64,000 nucleotides of DNA from Trichoderma breve (taxonomy: Eukaryota; Ascomycota; Sordariomycetes; Hypocreales; Hypocreaceae): the NCBI RefSeq assembly GCF_028502605.1, contig NW_026611593.1, forward strand, positions 930,001-994,000. The letters are read 5' to 3'. Under the pieces are notes generated by a model, which made no database searches, was not told the DNA's origin, and saw only the letters and a list, made by a program, of their open reading frames with translations. The number at the start of each line of letters is the position of its first letter. Position 1 is the first letter of the stretch. Of this stretch, positions 34,591 through 47,001 are shown one piece after another. The position numbers were made by a program, and so were the translations under genes.

Positions 34591-36536
34591 GATGACTTTT
34601 GACGGGAATAAGCTTTGTGGAAGTGCTTTATAAACACTAGGAAGTTTGACAACTCATTGGGTTTAGATCATGAATTGAGGCTTTAGAAAGCATGGTTTGG
34701 TTCATATTGAATTTCTTTTTAATACTATGGGATCAATTGCTTCTGGATTATCGTGGAAACTTTCATGTCGGTGCGGTTGGGTCCTGCATTGAGCGTAGTG
34801 TGCGATGGTGCAGCTATTGACGCATTTCGAGGCGAACTAATCCCGGGTAAGCGTGAGCACGATGCGCAGCCTCAATGAAAGAGAAATAACAAATCAAGTG
34901 ACCAGTTGCAAGGAATAGAGTGCTTGCCTAAGTCTTTTAGTGCACATTGTATTCAAATCTGATCAGAGTAGTTATTGTATTGTTGTCTCGTTCTTGTGGT
35001 AGCTTCTAGTATATAGAATACCTATCAAGTTGAGTGAGTAATCTTACAGCGACATCGTGAAATACTTTATTTAGCATAGCGTTCACCAGAAGCTCAAAGA
35101 TCAACCCAATACCGAGCAACTGAACAATATTAAGCAGTCTTACAGAAATACCTAAGTTTCCACGGAGCATACCGATAGGTCACCTGACTAGAAAACACTT
35201 AAAGCGAAATTCCAACGAGGTTTGATATAACGTAATTTGTAGCTAGATTAGATCGTGAGATGTAGTACCCTTGCTCAACGCATAAGACATGGACAAAGGG
35301 ACTTCTGGTGACCAATTCTGCACATGATATCAGGATGACACATGCCGATTGCTTGGCTTCACGGTTTCAGATGTAGTGCTTCAAAATGTCTAAGCAGTCG
35401 TACAGGGCATGATGACGCCTAGTTGTCTTCTGGGCTGCTATATCCTGTTACATCTTTGTGAGCCGAGCCTAATCATCCCTATACATACTCTATAGACCCG
35501 GACTCTGATTCTAATTCTTTCCCTTTGTTGAGATTCTCAAAGATGAATCTGAACCCATTCACTCTCAAACGTTCACGCCCCTATACCCAAAGCATCACAT
35601 GTCTCTCCCCCGCATATTCAACTCAAACCTCATACATTCTCTTCCTAATCCACCTTTCATATTCTGACCACTCGTTACCACTGCTTCAGCACCAGCTGAT
35701 CACCAATCGCACGTGGCAGTGATACATCTCAGTTGGCTCATTCCATAATCTCCCTTGAGATCATGTACAAAGCGGGCATGGGATTAGCTGAAGTGGCAGG
35801 AAAGAAACAGGGGCGTATAGGACAAAAGTACTTTTTATACGAGTAGTACTTAATACGAGATGATGGTATACCAATTGGAGGAGAGTGGCTTGCGTTTCAT
35901 CACGACACAGTCTCATATGTGTGTTTGAAAGCTTCTCCGGCGTATGCGAAACATTCTGAGATCATAAGGTTGTGGAATCTCTTGATTCAAGATTTCTAAT
36001 AAAAAAGGTATCTAAGCCGTGTATATCTAGTTCCTCCATCTATCGCCTTTATTTAGTTGCTCCAAAGGAAAATAAAAAAGGGACGCTGTATATGATGTAT
36101 GTGGTGTTTAATGTGTGAGACATCCAAGATCCAAAGAAAACAAAATGCCCCTTAAACTCCTACCGCTAGGAAAAGAAAAACATGAACGCTAAAAGGACTG
36201 AAAATAGAAGAAAGTTAAAACAATTGGAGCCGCTTGTCTTGTTGTATTTGTACCAGCAGTAGTGCGTATTAGATCGTATCCTGTGGTTTGTAGTATTCTG
36301 TTGTCCATCTCTTTACAATAGATCTTGTAGTATGTGGATAGTGACATAATGATCCTCATCTCTGCTGTACTCCAAAACAATAATAGAAGAAAGTAGAAGT
36401 AAATTGACATGATGAAATGCTGCTCCTGGCTCTAGCTCTAGGAGTGTTCGCTCGAAAACAAACGCTGAAATGAAAAGAAAGAGTAAAACAAATAAAGAAA
36501 ATAGTAATGCGAGGAGATTGTTATCGTCATTAGATA
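34591..36536. other. Intergenic region after tRNA-Pro
   Basis: About 1.9 kb of rather AT-rich DNA with no gene I can support. A 59-codon ATG ORF can be read near 35543-35722 with a C/T-rich leader, but it has no recognisable content. The right end holds the 3' flank of the DUF1212 gene. Confidence 0.5.
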
Positions 36537-39311
36537 TTAGAAGCTGAATAGCCCGCTTCTCCTCTTGCCTAGCGGGTAGACGATCAAGGCACTCATAAAG
36601 AGGCCCACGCTGATGCCAATTGCGACTTGGATGACGCTCAATAGCACAGTAAAGGCAGTGCCGTCGATCTGAGAGTTGCTGGAGGAGGACGCGTTTTTGT
36701 TCAGCAGATTTGCCGAGTTGATGCCAGCCAACAGGGAACCGCTCGCAGCTAGACCAGAAGGCACCTGGACAAAGATTGCCGGGAGCATGGCTGCGGCAGC
36801 AAGGCTATAGCCGACTTTCCTGGGTAGTCGCTGTGGCTGATCTGCAGGTGTTCCCATGCTGGATTCTTCGTCGGGCGTCGGAGGCATCTCTTGCTTCTTC
36901 TTGGAAAACCGTGGCTGGACTCGTGCCTGCCACCACTCTACAAGATCTAGCCAGGCGTTTTGCACGTGTCGTCCGAGTCGCGAGTACAGATTGGCCAGGA
37001 TACCAATGGTTAGCGCGCCGAGCATGTTGGAGATTTGGCTGTTGCTCTCAAAGTATTGGCTTGAATAGCTGTTGACGCAGAAACCAGCGAGAGACATGAT
37101 AGTCATGACGGGTGTTTGCTTCCACTGGGCCTGGTTGATGATGCACAGGCATAATGTGAAGCCCGGAACAAAGAGGAAATTCCATCCGCGGTTGAAGCTG
37201 AGAGGATTGTCACAAGTCGTCGCACTGGCCGCGTTACTGTCGAGCATGCCGTACAGGGAAGCTCCAATGGTAATACCGTAACCAAGGAAGAGAGTGTAGA
37301 TGACGGCGTGCACCATGCGAACGCTACCGGCAACGATGTTATGGCTCTGAAGCTCCAGAGATCCACAGAGCACCATGTAGCCAGGCAGGATCAGGGCAAT
37401 GCTGCTCTGAGCCAAAGCGCTGAAGCAAAACAGCTTCCCGCCTTGAATTGATCCGAAACCGCGAGCGATAAAGGTTGTAATGACAGCAGCAGAAACTTCA
37501 AAGACGTGAGCGTAGAGCTCGTTGCTGGGAGCAAAGACGAGCTGAAGAAGCCCAACTAGACAGCCCAGCAAAAAGGCAATAGGCAGATCGATGAAGCGGC
37601 CCTGAAAAGCAAATGGAGCCACGCAAACCGAGGCAAGACCATACATGAACACCCGGAACCAAGTCTTGAACTTGGGTTTCCGATCAATGACTTCGTCCAG
37701 ACGTCGGGTTGCTTCCTCCACACCAAGCTTATCGTGGACAACATCCTTGTAGATGTTGTGAACATCTCGTAGGCGGCCAAGATCAACTCCCTGGGGTACT
37801 CGGACTACCTTGACTTCTGCTGTATGCGTCGAGCTGTCGTCGAAACTGATTATCATGCATGATGGTATGTATAAGAATTGGCCTTCGATTTCGAGAACGC
37901 GTGAAGACATATTCATGTACTCCTCGAGGCGGTGCGTCGGAGCGCCATACATCATGAGGGCACGGCATAGCTTCAACAAGTATCTGTGGCGTGCAATGAT
38001 GCCCGCAATGTGAACTGTGATTCGGATCTGTTCCTTCTTTGGTTTTCCAAACTTTTCCTTCTTGATCTTCTCTGCGAGACGATCAGATATTTCGCTGGAG
38101 CCAGGGGCTGCAAACATGGATGATGATTTCAGGAGCTCACCCAAAGCAACCGAGGAAGTCGAGCCCCGAGATTTGTGATAGCCTCTCAGTCGGCTAGATG
38201 ATCGCGATCGAACAGTGCTGACGGTTGAGGGGCGTCTAGAATTCGGAGGCGAGGGATGCGGAGACATGATGGGAGTTGAGGGCGTTGTAGTAGGAGTAGT
38301 GAACCCGCTGCTACCTGGACCGTGGTCGGCGCCGTTATCATCGCGGTAAAGCTTGAGCAGAGAAGAGAGGATGCCTCCACGATAGGAAGAGGGCCTGGGA
38401 ACGTAGTCTTGGGCGTAGGCCTGCATTATGACTGGGGTTGATCTTCCAGACGTTGCCGAGAATTGTGGGTGGAACAGGTGGTTTTTAGCATGAGAGTTGA
38501 CCAGCATCTCCGCTCTGTCATGCTCTTCGTGTGGCTGGTACAAACGAGAGCTATGGGGGGTGCGATGGGTGGTGGAGTGTGTGTTGGGATAGTAGGGTTC
38601 CTTGAGAGTAGCAGTGCTGCTGCTACTGGTCGTGGTGATAGCGGCGTCATCCAGGTCTGGATCATGATCGTCTGAGACGTTAATGACGGGCTGGAATGCT
38701 CGTTCAAGTTCGATGGAGTTTCGTCTTGATCCCGGGGCAGATTGTGAATACAAGGCGCCCACTGACACAGCCAATCGATCCGCCCGTTGCCGTGCGTCGG
38801 TCATGGATCGAAGCTGCCGCTCCGTGGCATGCTTCTCCGCCTTGTCTGCCTCCTCTTGTTCCTGGGGCACATTGTAGCTCGTATTCCGTCTCAAAACTGG
38901 CCTCGGCATTCTTGGGACTGGGGAAGGTTGTTCTCCAGATTTCATCGGTGTCAGGACCGGTGACGTCTGTTGCTCGTGAAAGTGACGCTCCTCCTCTTCC
39001 GTCAGCAGCACCTTGTTTAAGGCGAGTCTCAATTCCTGAGCATCCGGGGCGCCGGGGGGAGTGAATTGCAGGCTGGGAGATGCCTGGGGTGAATGATTGA
39101 TATATCCAGGCGAGCTGGCACTCAAGAGCCAGTCACCACTACCGGGAGAAGCAATCGGTAGACCAATTGAGGGGCCAGCCGAGAGGTTTGCTGATGACCT
39201 CTCCGACTCCCGCCTGGATTCATCTTCGCTCCAGACGACGCGCTTCTTGCCTTTACGGCCTGGTGTAGGGATATCGACAACTTCAGCGTAATCCTTGGGG
39301 TCTGTTGACAT
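36537..39311 (-). CDS. DUF1212 / ThrE-like membrane protein (Prm10-type)
   Basis: A single exon of 924 residues starting at ATG 39311. The first 420 residues are hydrophilic, low in predicted structure and rich in Ser, Pro, Thr and Arg, probably cytosolic and phosphorylated. From about 427 (ITVHIAGIIARHRYLLKL, then ALMMYGAPTHRLEEYM) the sequence matches the ThrE/DUF1212 domain, with GQFLYIPSCMIISFDD and VVRVPQGVDLGRL. About ten membrane segments follow, including IDLPIAFLLGCLVGLLQLV and ALTIGILANLYSRLG. A late block, AAAAMLPAIFVQVPSGLA, belongs to the second half of the family. Bacterial ThrE exports threonine and serine; yeast Prm10 is a pheromone-induced homologue. Substrate and membrane in fungi are not established. 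Confidence 0.93.
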   Translation of the reverse strand: MSTDPKDYAEVVDIPTPGRKGKKRVVWSEDESRRESERSSANLSAGPSIGLPIASPGSGDWLLSASSPGYINHSPQASPSLQFTPPGAPDAQELRLALNKVLLTEEEERHFHEQQTSPVLTPMKSGEQPSPVPRMPRPVLRRNTSYNVPQEQEEADKAEKHATERQLRSMTDARQRADRLAVSVGALYSQSAPGSRRNSIELERAFQPVINVSDDHDPDLDDAAITTTSSSSTATLKEPYYPNTHSTTHRTPHSSRLYQPHEEHDRAEMLVNSHAKNHLFHPQFSATSGRSTPVIMQAYAQDYVPRPSSYRGGILSSLLKLYRDDNGADHGPGSSGFTTPTTTPSTPIMSPHPSPPNSRRPSTVSTVRSRSSSRLRGYHKSRGSTSSVALGELLKSSSMFAAPGSSEISDRLAEKIKKEKFGKPKKEQIRITVHIAGIIARHRYLLKLCRALMMYGAPTHRLEEYMNMSSRVLEIEGQFLYIPSCMIISFDDSSTHTAEVKVVRVPQGVDLGRLRDVHNIYKDVVHDKLGVEEATRRLDEVIDRKPKFKTWFRVFMYGLASVCVAPFAFQGRFIDLPIAFLLGCLVGLLQLVFAPSNELYAHVFEVSAAVITTFIARGFGSIQGGKLFCFSALAQSSIALILPGYMVLCGSLELQSHNIVAGSVRMVHAVIYTLFLGYGITIGASLYGMLDSNAASATTCDNPLSFNRGWNFLFVPGFTLCLCIINQAQWKQTPVMTIMSLAGFCVNSYSSQYFESNSQISNMLGALTIGILANLYSRLGRHVQNAWLDLVEWWQARVQPRFSKKKQEMPPTPDEESSMGTPADQPQRLPRKVGYSLAAAAMLPAIFVQVPSGLAASGSLLAGINSANLLNKNASSSSNSQIDGTAFTVLLSVIQVAIGISVGLFMSALIVYPLGKRRSGLFSF

Positions 39312-42263
39312 TGTTGTGGAGTGCCGACTGCCAGTGCGGCCGGCTCTGAGACCTGTCTCAGGGTTTAGGGAAAGGCTTCGAGCCAGAGAAAGGGAGATGA
39401 TGTTGCATAGTCTTGAAGGAGACGGCTACCACGGCTGCGTGACATGTAAATAAGAGAGAAAAAGCTTAAAGATGAGTAATGGCCGGTCGAGGAGGGTCGG
39501 ATCTCTGGCAGGTCTGGAATGTCCCCTCCCTCCCCCCTTGTGCATGGTGATCCATCCTTGATAGCGGTTGGGTCCCATGTCAGCGAGCAAAGCTTGTCTG
39601 GGTCCCGGACCCAGTTAGATTTGCAATTACAGCCACGATGGCGAGACGGAGGGTGGGGGGATGCCGGCGAGGAATCTAAACTTGCCAACGTCCGCATGCC
39701 AAAGCAAGCAAAGGTGAAGAAAGCGGCTTGCAAAGTCGAGTAACTTGGGGCGGACGCCGTCTTCCCATCCCCGGTTTTTTTCCCGCCTTGCTCCATCTTG
39801 CCGTGCCATGACTCTATCGATGTTCGCTATAGTTGCCAACAGAGTTTGTTGGCCATTGCCATGATCGGCTCGCCTTCCGTGATCATCGGAGCTTCTTCAT
39901 CTGATCGTTGCGTCGTTGCCACTCCATCAGCTTATACTGCCATCACTGCGTATCTCGGCCCCTTGGCGGCATGGAAAACCTAGATGCAAAGCCCGCCCAG
40001 TTAGCCTGTCGGTAGTTTGAGCGCCGCCGCCGGCCATCGGGCGCATAAAGAGCAATAATACGAAATCCACAGCGGGCTAGCGAGAGCGTGATAGAGAGAA
40101 GTTTTGCAGGTGGACCAGAAAAGCGGTTCTGATGGCCAAGATTGTTGGCGATTATGTACATATACGACCAGGGACGGGCTTCGGGTTGCCTGTTTGGAGT
40201 AGCCGGTGGTGGGCTTATCGCACGTGCAGCTGCATCAGGCGAGAGGCGAAATAATTTCTCCATCAATACTCCGGAACCATGAGATGGAAAATCTTTCACC
40301 TGTACAGTATATCACCATATACTTTTGCTTATCAAACTCACAAATATCATATCATGCTCAATTACACGTCATGTCTATGGAATACCTAAAAGGAATCACG
40401 TATTCCGTCAACATGTCCGGCTTATATCAGGAACGGCAAACGCCATCAGTTTTTGTGGTGGCGAGCATGACTTTGTTTGCGCAATCCGCACCACTTTTTT
40501 TCTCCCATTGTCTTCAGCCAGCCCAGCCCTGTCAGGTACACTAACAAACTAACAAACGCCTTGGCTTGAAAGATTCTGCAGCGATTCAGCTAATCTTACT
40601 TGGCTCGCTACGCATTGCTAGCTCCTTCGATAAGAATCTGCCAGGGCAACAGGGGCCCCAACAACTGCCGCCACATGGGAACATGGGATGCCAGCATAGG
40701 CCAGATAGTTCCTCTATGCCGTCCCAAAATTTCTTCTCGAATGATTCCGTCCGTCATCTTGAGACGAAAATCAACCTATCGGAAGATACCCTGGAGCTTA
40801 TCTGCGGCCATTAGTGCCTAGATATCAGGAGCAAAGTCATGCAAAACTCTGCATCGCTCACACCGAACCCTGATTCTTGGCTACCGACGAGTCAGCGTGC
40901 GACGGCCGTTGAGACCATTGCTCGCACCTTGATATCCCGAATTGCTGCCTAACAGATAGCTCTCAGCTCAGAACGAGCCCAAAAGCAAGGAACAGGAAAA
41001 ACGGCCCTTCGCTGATCCCGGCCCAAGCTCCTTCAGGGGCCCTGGACGGACCGAGGCCCCCAAAGCCCCAAAGCTTAGCACGAAGCACATCACGGAATGA
41101 ACCCACAAGGGCCCACGCTGGCGGCTGGGAGTAGATCAGGAATCTCGTCTCGCTTGGACAATCACGCTGCTAAGCCAGCAAGCTTGCGCGTGCACTTTAT
41201 CTGGATAATAATAGTAACCGCCATAAAGTTTAGTTTATCGGGGCCTATTCATCCTAGAGCCACCTAGTTTAGCTATTGGAGACTCGTATTCACAGATACT
41301 GGAGCCAGATAGGAGCTCGAAGTTGTGGAACCGCCATGAACGGGACCATCCCATGGTCTCGGCTGCATCTACTCTTTAGACAAGCCGTTTCATGTTGACA
41401 GATTTGTCTAGGTGAATCTGAAACATTATGAGTGCAGGCTTCTCATGCGTCGAGTCGGTGAGTGCTTCGCATATACAAAGTACGAGATATGTGACTTGTA
41501 ATCCGGCCCTTTTCTGCCAAGGTTTTAAATGGAGGGCATATCGGCTGCTCCACGCCAATTCACGACAAATCGAATCTTCTGAGGTGCATCAATGCAACAG
41601 GTACGTTGTGTTTGGACAACTGGACATGTAGACGTCATCTTCATTTGCTTGATACAATGTTCCTGTCTCTGTTCCTGAAACCTGCTCAAGATCCAAAGCC
41701 ACTGATGATCTTGTCTAATTTGACCCGCATATACGTCGCACCCATGTGATACATATTTCCATGACAGTTTGACAGTTGACTCGTTTGCCTTTGTTTCAAT
41801 CTCAGAATGTCTTGCTTTCTGACGACTCTGTCATCTATCATGGCGTATAACCTGTAGCGAGATCAGGATCTACCGATTCCAATCATGAAATGTTTAATAC
41901 TGACTCAATGATCGTCAGGGGGGTTGTTTTCTTTTCTTTTTCTCCCCCCCTAAAGGCACTTGCATAAGACTTGAGACTTCAAGAATGGACTTGAGACTCG
42001 AACAAAAAACGAATTTGATATCGGCAGCACCAAGTGGTGACAGCATTTGGTTTCATGAGCAACCGAACAGCATATCTTATTATTTCTCACACATGAACGA
42101 TACAATAACAAGTTGTTTTATGTTGTGAATAAATGTATATGACGCTAAAATTACGTGAATAGGTATTATTTGAGAACAACAATCTTTTTTGACACTGGAG
42201 TGTCTTTGAAGAACCCCGAGCTGCACACACAAATCCTCCTTCTCCCCAGCAACGTCATAGATC
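39312..42263. other. 2.9 kb intergenic region
   Basis: The 39.3-39.8 kb part is the presumed promoter and long leader of the DUF1212 gene. The remainder, up to the 3' end of the SDR gene, contains only short ORFs on both strands (the longest 143 and 118 codons) without recognisable features. No RNA gene or transposon is seen. Confidence 0.55.
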
Positions 42264-43510
42264 TTACGCATAAGCGCTGGTCTGGCTATCGCAATACTCA
42301 AAGAATTTCGTCGCCTTGGTAGGCTCTCCTCCTTGTTTGGAAAGGTGTGCATCAATATCAGGACGAGTCGAGCCAAATCGACCCCAGGGAATGACAAATC
42401 GTCCGCTGTGCTCTGGCTTGACGTCCGGAGACAAGCCAGCAAACAATTCTGTGTATGCACCGAAGATGGGGTCGTGAAGGAGCGGTATCTGACTTGAGCG
42501 TTAAAAAGACTTGCACTCTATTTAGTCTCATAAAATACAAAGTACTTACAATTGGATAGTATTCCCACGCAGGCATATCGCGCTGCAGAGGCGTCTTGAG
42601 GTTGCCGGGGTTGGCAGCCTTTGTAGTAGAAGAGTAGTCAGTATAACAAAAGTTGTCGAGAACTGGTGATGGGCTCCCTTACCAAGTGGAAAATTCCCTT
42701 CTCAGCATCTCGCTTGGCCCATTCACTGCAAATAAAGAGGTTTCCAGTCTTGCTAACTGCATATCGAACATTGATGTCTGGAAACTTCTTCTTGTAATCG
42801 AGATTGTCAAGATCAATGCCACCTTTGGGTGCCATGATTTGGATCATGAGTGATCCCAGCCAAACAACGCGAACGCTTCCTGCTGGCAAGGATTTGGCTG
42901 TTGACTCAAGGAGAGGGTGCAGCAGCTTTGTGAAGAGAAAGGGACCAAGACAATTGACAGCGATCATCAGCTCATGGTCCTAGATGAATACTGTTAGATA
43001 AGTCACGCCAGAGCATGTAAATGCGACGTACCTGCTTCGATTTGGTGGGCGAGTTCTTGGGTAGCCGCATGATTCCTGCATTGTTCCAAAGATTGTCAAG
43101 CCGAGACTCCTTTGCAAGGAAAGCATCTGCGCTCGCTTTGATGGATGTTAAATCGGCCAAGTCCAGCTGCAAGAACTCTAGCCTTCCTTTGGAGTCGGGA
43201 TGAGCCGCCTTTAAGGTCTTGATTGCGTCTTGGCCGGCATCTTCGCGGCGACCGGCAATGTATACGACTGCGTTTTTCGCATACAGAATTTTGGCGAGCT
43301 GGTATCCGACACCCGAATATCCACCAGTTACAATAACAACCTGCCACACAAGAAATCAGTGTAAATACGACAATTTGAAGTTTAAGGATTAAAAGGAAGA
43401 GTTCCAGCGGTTGTACTGACCTTTCCAGTGAGATCTCCCAACTGGTTCTCAGTAAAGGTAGGCTTCGGAGGCCAACCCTGAGTTAAGAGGCTACCAAGCC
43501 CTTGAAACAT
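42264..43510 (-). CDS. Short-chain dehydrogenase/reductase (SDR)
   Basis: Five exons on the minus strand, 43510-43421, 43340-43032, 42979-42683, 42618-42550 and 42488-42264, give 329 residues. All junctions are phase 0; introns are 80, 52, 64 and 61 nt. The signatures of a classical SDR are complete: cofactor motif TGGYSGVG at T35-G42, NNAG at N116-G119, catalytic S176 (VVWLGS) and YxxxK as Y206-K210 (YAVSKTGN). AANPGNLKTPL follows in the usual substrate-loop position. The product resembles fungal retinol-dehydrogenase-like or light-induced SDRs that reduce a carbonyl with NAD(P)H. The substrate is not predictable. A TATA-like box lies about 160 bp upstream of the ATG. It is the first of the accessory genes extending to 56 kb. 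Confidence 0.93.
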
Positions 43511-43664
43511 GGTTGCGAAATAGGATTGAGTTACGACACTGTCTGACTGTTCGATGATGCGATACAATGAGTTGAGGAAAAGCGCTCAACTAAATTGCAT
43601 AGGTTTATCTGCGTGGACGATGAAGAATAGAGGGGAGCTGAAAAGAGCACACGAATCACGCAAG

Positions 43665-43672
43665 TTTATATA
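43665..43672 (-). promoter_or_regulatory. TATA box of the SDR gene
   Basis: On the minus strand this reads TATATAAA, about 155-162 bp before the ATG at 43510. It is a good TATA consensus and implies a leader of roughly 120 nt. Confidence 0.55.
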
Positions 43673-44277
43673 TTACGCTATTGATCAATTAGTCAAGTCG
43701 CATCCAATTTGCTCTTAAACTCCACTGGGTCCTCGGTGTTTCGATCTTTAGTTCACAAACGTGGGCAGCCACCCATGCAATCCACGGGAGCTTAGCTCTG
43801 GGCTTTGCGGAGGAGTCCTTGCATGATTGCATGATCACAAATCTATTTTGACAAGCTGGATTTGAATCGCAGTTTTGAAATGACAACTCTTGAGTTTGAC
43901 GATGATTCTCTCAGTTGCGAGCATTCACGTTCACTCACAGCTTCCATCTCGTGGCATGCAGCGCTCCATGTCCTCACCTATGCGCGTAAAAGAAGTCTTT
44001 TTTCCTGTATACTATTCACTATACATTGAAGCGGACTCACGGCCGAAAACTGTCTCTCCTCCGGCATCAATATCATCCGCCGACGATTCAAGCGGACCTC
44101 TAGCTGTCCCCACCCTGATCCCCCGGCACCAGCTAGCCGAAGACACCAGATTCGCAATCTCGCGGTCCACGATCGCTGAGAGGCTGGCTCGGCTGGCGGG
44201 CTTTTTCATTGGTCCGCGGGACTAGCTACAGGCGGAAGTTGATTTGCTCGGCTTTCTGGGAGCTTTGCCCAAGGAAG

Positions 44278-44359
44278 CTACTTTTCTGTCATCACTTCCA
44301 CGGTGCTTGCTTTTGCGGTTACTTTCCTGTCATCACTTCCACGGTAGTTGTTTTTGCGG
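44278..44359. repeat. 41-bp tandem duplication in the SDR-cupin promoter region
   Basis: Copy 1 at 44278-44318 and copy 2 at 44319-44359 are adjacent and 36 of 41 positions agree. The shared core is TGTCATCACTTCCACGGT, and both copies end TTTTGCGG. A transcription-factor site in the core would be present twice, between the divergent SDR and cupin genes. Confidence 0.9.
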
Positions 44360-45930
44360 CAATGATTACCATATGATGATAGGGGATAGAGGACTTTTCT
44401 AGGATATGTTGTCCATAGTCTATGGTGTAAAGTGCTGAGAATAGGTTGTCAACGTCGGATGACAGAACCTAACTCCGACTAGCCTTCCGGCGATGAACAT
44501 TCATTCAGCTTTTATAGTATGAGGAGTTATTAAGCTATTCACCATCAGCGGAGAAGCATCCGTCACATACTCCGCAAGTCGTTGTCATTGAGGCCTAGCT
44601 TTATCCTAGCTTATCCGTATAGAGTGCGGAGGGTTGTGATCTTGATCTCGTTGTCAATTATCGGGATGAGTTGACATGCATGCATTCTACCTTCAGCAAG
44701 CCCAACTAAGGTCCGGAATGGCGGAAAAGTAGGCCGCTTGCTTGGCACGGCTCCGCCCGTTGGACGAAATAAGCATAAGACGATCCGTGCCTCGTTGTTG
44801 ATTCATCGCTTACTGCTTACCAACTTGTGTACCGCATGAGTGTATCCGCTCCACTGGATCCCAAGCCTTCCGAAAGTTTGGATTTCCGTGTCCTTTTTTT
44901 TGACCCTAGTGCAGCGGCATGTGAAGTGAAGTGCCGAGCGCTAATTGTGTATAAGAAGCACTGCACGCTCTTTCATTTGGAACTTACAATAAGTCCATGC
45001 ATGTTTCTAGGTTTCAGCTGATGCTTTATTACTGCCATTGCCATCTGCAGGTTTGGATCATGGTAATAGAGTGCTGCTTTTACAAATATCATCGGTAACA
45101 CCATCAAGACAATAGATACGTACGTATGACTTCAGTCAATTAATGAAACTATCGTAGCTGACTAGAAAGAGAAAAAGAAGAGAAAGAAAGCATTCATCCA
45201 GTCATGCAGTTTTTCGCATCATGATATAAACTACTCTGTTACATATACGTGTTATACGCACTTGGCATCGCAAAAACTTGTTGGGACGGATTCAGCTATC
45301 TGAGACAAAGCGCCCAGAATGCCCAGATGATTCGCCAAGTCGGATACACGACCAACATTCTATCCATTGGCTCCTCCCCATCAGTGCTACAATGCGCATC
45401 CAACACTAACCCATTCTTCCACTAGTTCTCGGATAGTCGCTGGTTTCATCCCAGTAAGACTCGTCCCTCTCTCTGCTCTAGTTTCTCACAATTGCGCGGT
45501 CCCAACAGCTCCCCGCATGGGACAGACCCGGCAGTGAAACCTCAACAAATCAGCACTGGCATTGTGCCTGTGGGTAATATGCAGGCCGGGCTCCATACTG
45601 GACTTGTACTAGGTAGATGGTAAATCTTCGAAAACCTGCATGCATCTGCTTGCTCTCTTTTCTCCCGCCTTTTCGCATCCCCCATATCATATCGCGCAAA
45701 TTGTTTCTGCAAACAGCAACTTGGTGACGCCAAGTTTCTGCAGCTACACCGCATGCCAGTAGTAAAGTGACACGTTGGCTGTCTTAGATGTCATGTGATT
45801 TGGTAAATCGTATTCAGCGTATTCAAACAGTCTCAATTTATAACTCAAAGACTTTCCCCCGTGGTTGGTTCTTGTAGTGGTCGCCCTTTTTGATAGCACT
45901 CCCAGCCGCCAATACATTCACATATCCACC

Positions 45931-46676
45931 ATGACTTCCTGGTTCCCCGACCCTAGGCGAATCGTCACTGGCCACAACTCAGAGGGCAAAGCCATTGTTG
46001 TTGCCGATGGCACTATTCCATGCCAGCCGACACCGATCGGGGCCAACTTTGCTGTTTTATTCGAAACCCACGAGTTTCCCGTGTCCAACGATGGATGGGA
46101 GGATCCGACCAAGGTCCGGACCACGGATTTGGCAAACAACAAGGGAATCGTCCTGCGAGTTGTCGACATCCCACCCAATGTGGAGAAGGCAGGGGTATGA
46201 TTGACCTGGAATTGGGAATTGGTGGGGTGGTTTCAGGTGTTGATGCTGAAGATGTTTACAGATGTTGTTCCATCGAACCGAATCGCTGGATTTCGGCATT
46301 TTGCATAGTGGAGAAGTTATTTGGTACGTTGCCGCATGATGTATCTCTGTGAGATTTTGGATGTTGGATTAGAGTCAATTGCTGATATCTTCGTTTAGCC
46401 ACCTTGACGACGATGTCGAAATCCACATGAAGGCGGGTGATGTTTGCGTCCAGCGCGGCACAATCCACGGTTGGACCAATAGCACAGACAAGCCGGCGCG
46501 CATTTACTTCATCTTATCTGGTAAGAACTATCTCAGATGCATATATTTATTGTGAAGTGATCAGAGAAACTTATGGCTCAATAGCTGCAAAACCCGTCAA
46601 CATCAACGGGCAATCATTGACAGCGGTCGGTTACTCCAAGCATGAAATCGAGTCTGGAGGGGAAGTCAAAAACTAG
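45931..46676 (+). CDS. Small cupin-domain protein
   Basis: Four exons, 45931-46194, 46262-46323, 46399-46520 and 46585-46676, give 179 residues; introns are 67, 75 and 64 nt. Splicing is needed to see the family: it joins VEKAG to MLFHRTESLDFGILHSGEV, then ICHLDDDVEIHMKAGDVCV, then QRGTIHGWTNSTDKPARIY. This is the conserved single-domain cupin barrel, with the GDxxxQRGTxHxW second metal/cofactor motif. The first cupin motif is degenerate: DFGILHSGEV keeps one His, so metal binding is uncertain. Such proteins occur widely in fungi, often beside oxidoreductases, sometimes acting as small isomerases or dioxygenases. Substrate and activity are unknown. The gene runs convergently to the transcription-factor gene, 325 bp away. 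Confidence 0.9.
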
Positions 46677-47001
46677 AACACATTATTGGATAATAGCTCT
46701 CCAGGAAAATAGAAGAGCATATAATTTTTCTTTTCTTTTGGATATATGAATTGACTAGACAATGGGGCGAAAAACATAAAAATTCGGGGCTGCGGAATCT
46801 CAGGATGTGAAGTATAAACGAGGATATTTCTTAGCAATAAAGCACGACAGTCGGCTCGGCTCAATATTTTTTTACATCTTCAAAAGACGTTGTATGTTGT
46901 ATTGAAACGAAAACATCATTCTAACTATTACGTCCAGGCATATCGCTAATCAAGATGGGAATGAAACAATACGAACTTTTTCCGGCACCAGATTCTCACA
47001 A
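46677..47001. other. Convergent 3' flanks of cupin and Zn2Cys6 genes
   Basis: About 325 bp of AT-rich DNA containing both transcript ends. No ORF or repeat of note. Confidence 0.6.

Larger units (their letters stand above)
43511..45930. other. Divergent region between SDR and cupin genes
   Basis: A 2.4 kb divergent promoter region. It contains the SDR TATA-like box (43665-43672), a 41-bp tandem duplication at 44278-44359 and no supported ORF. Confidence 0.55.
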
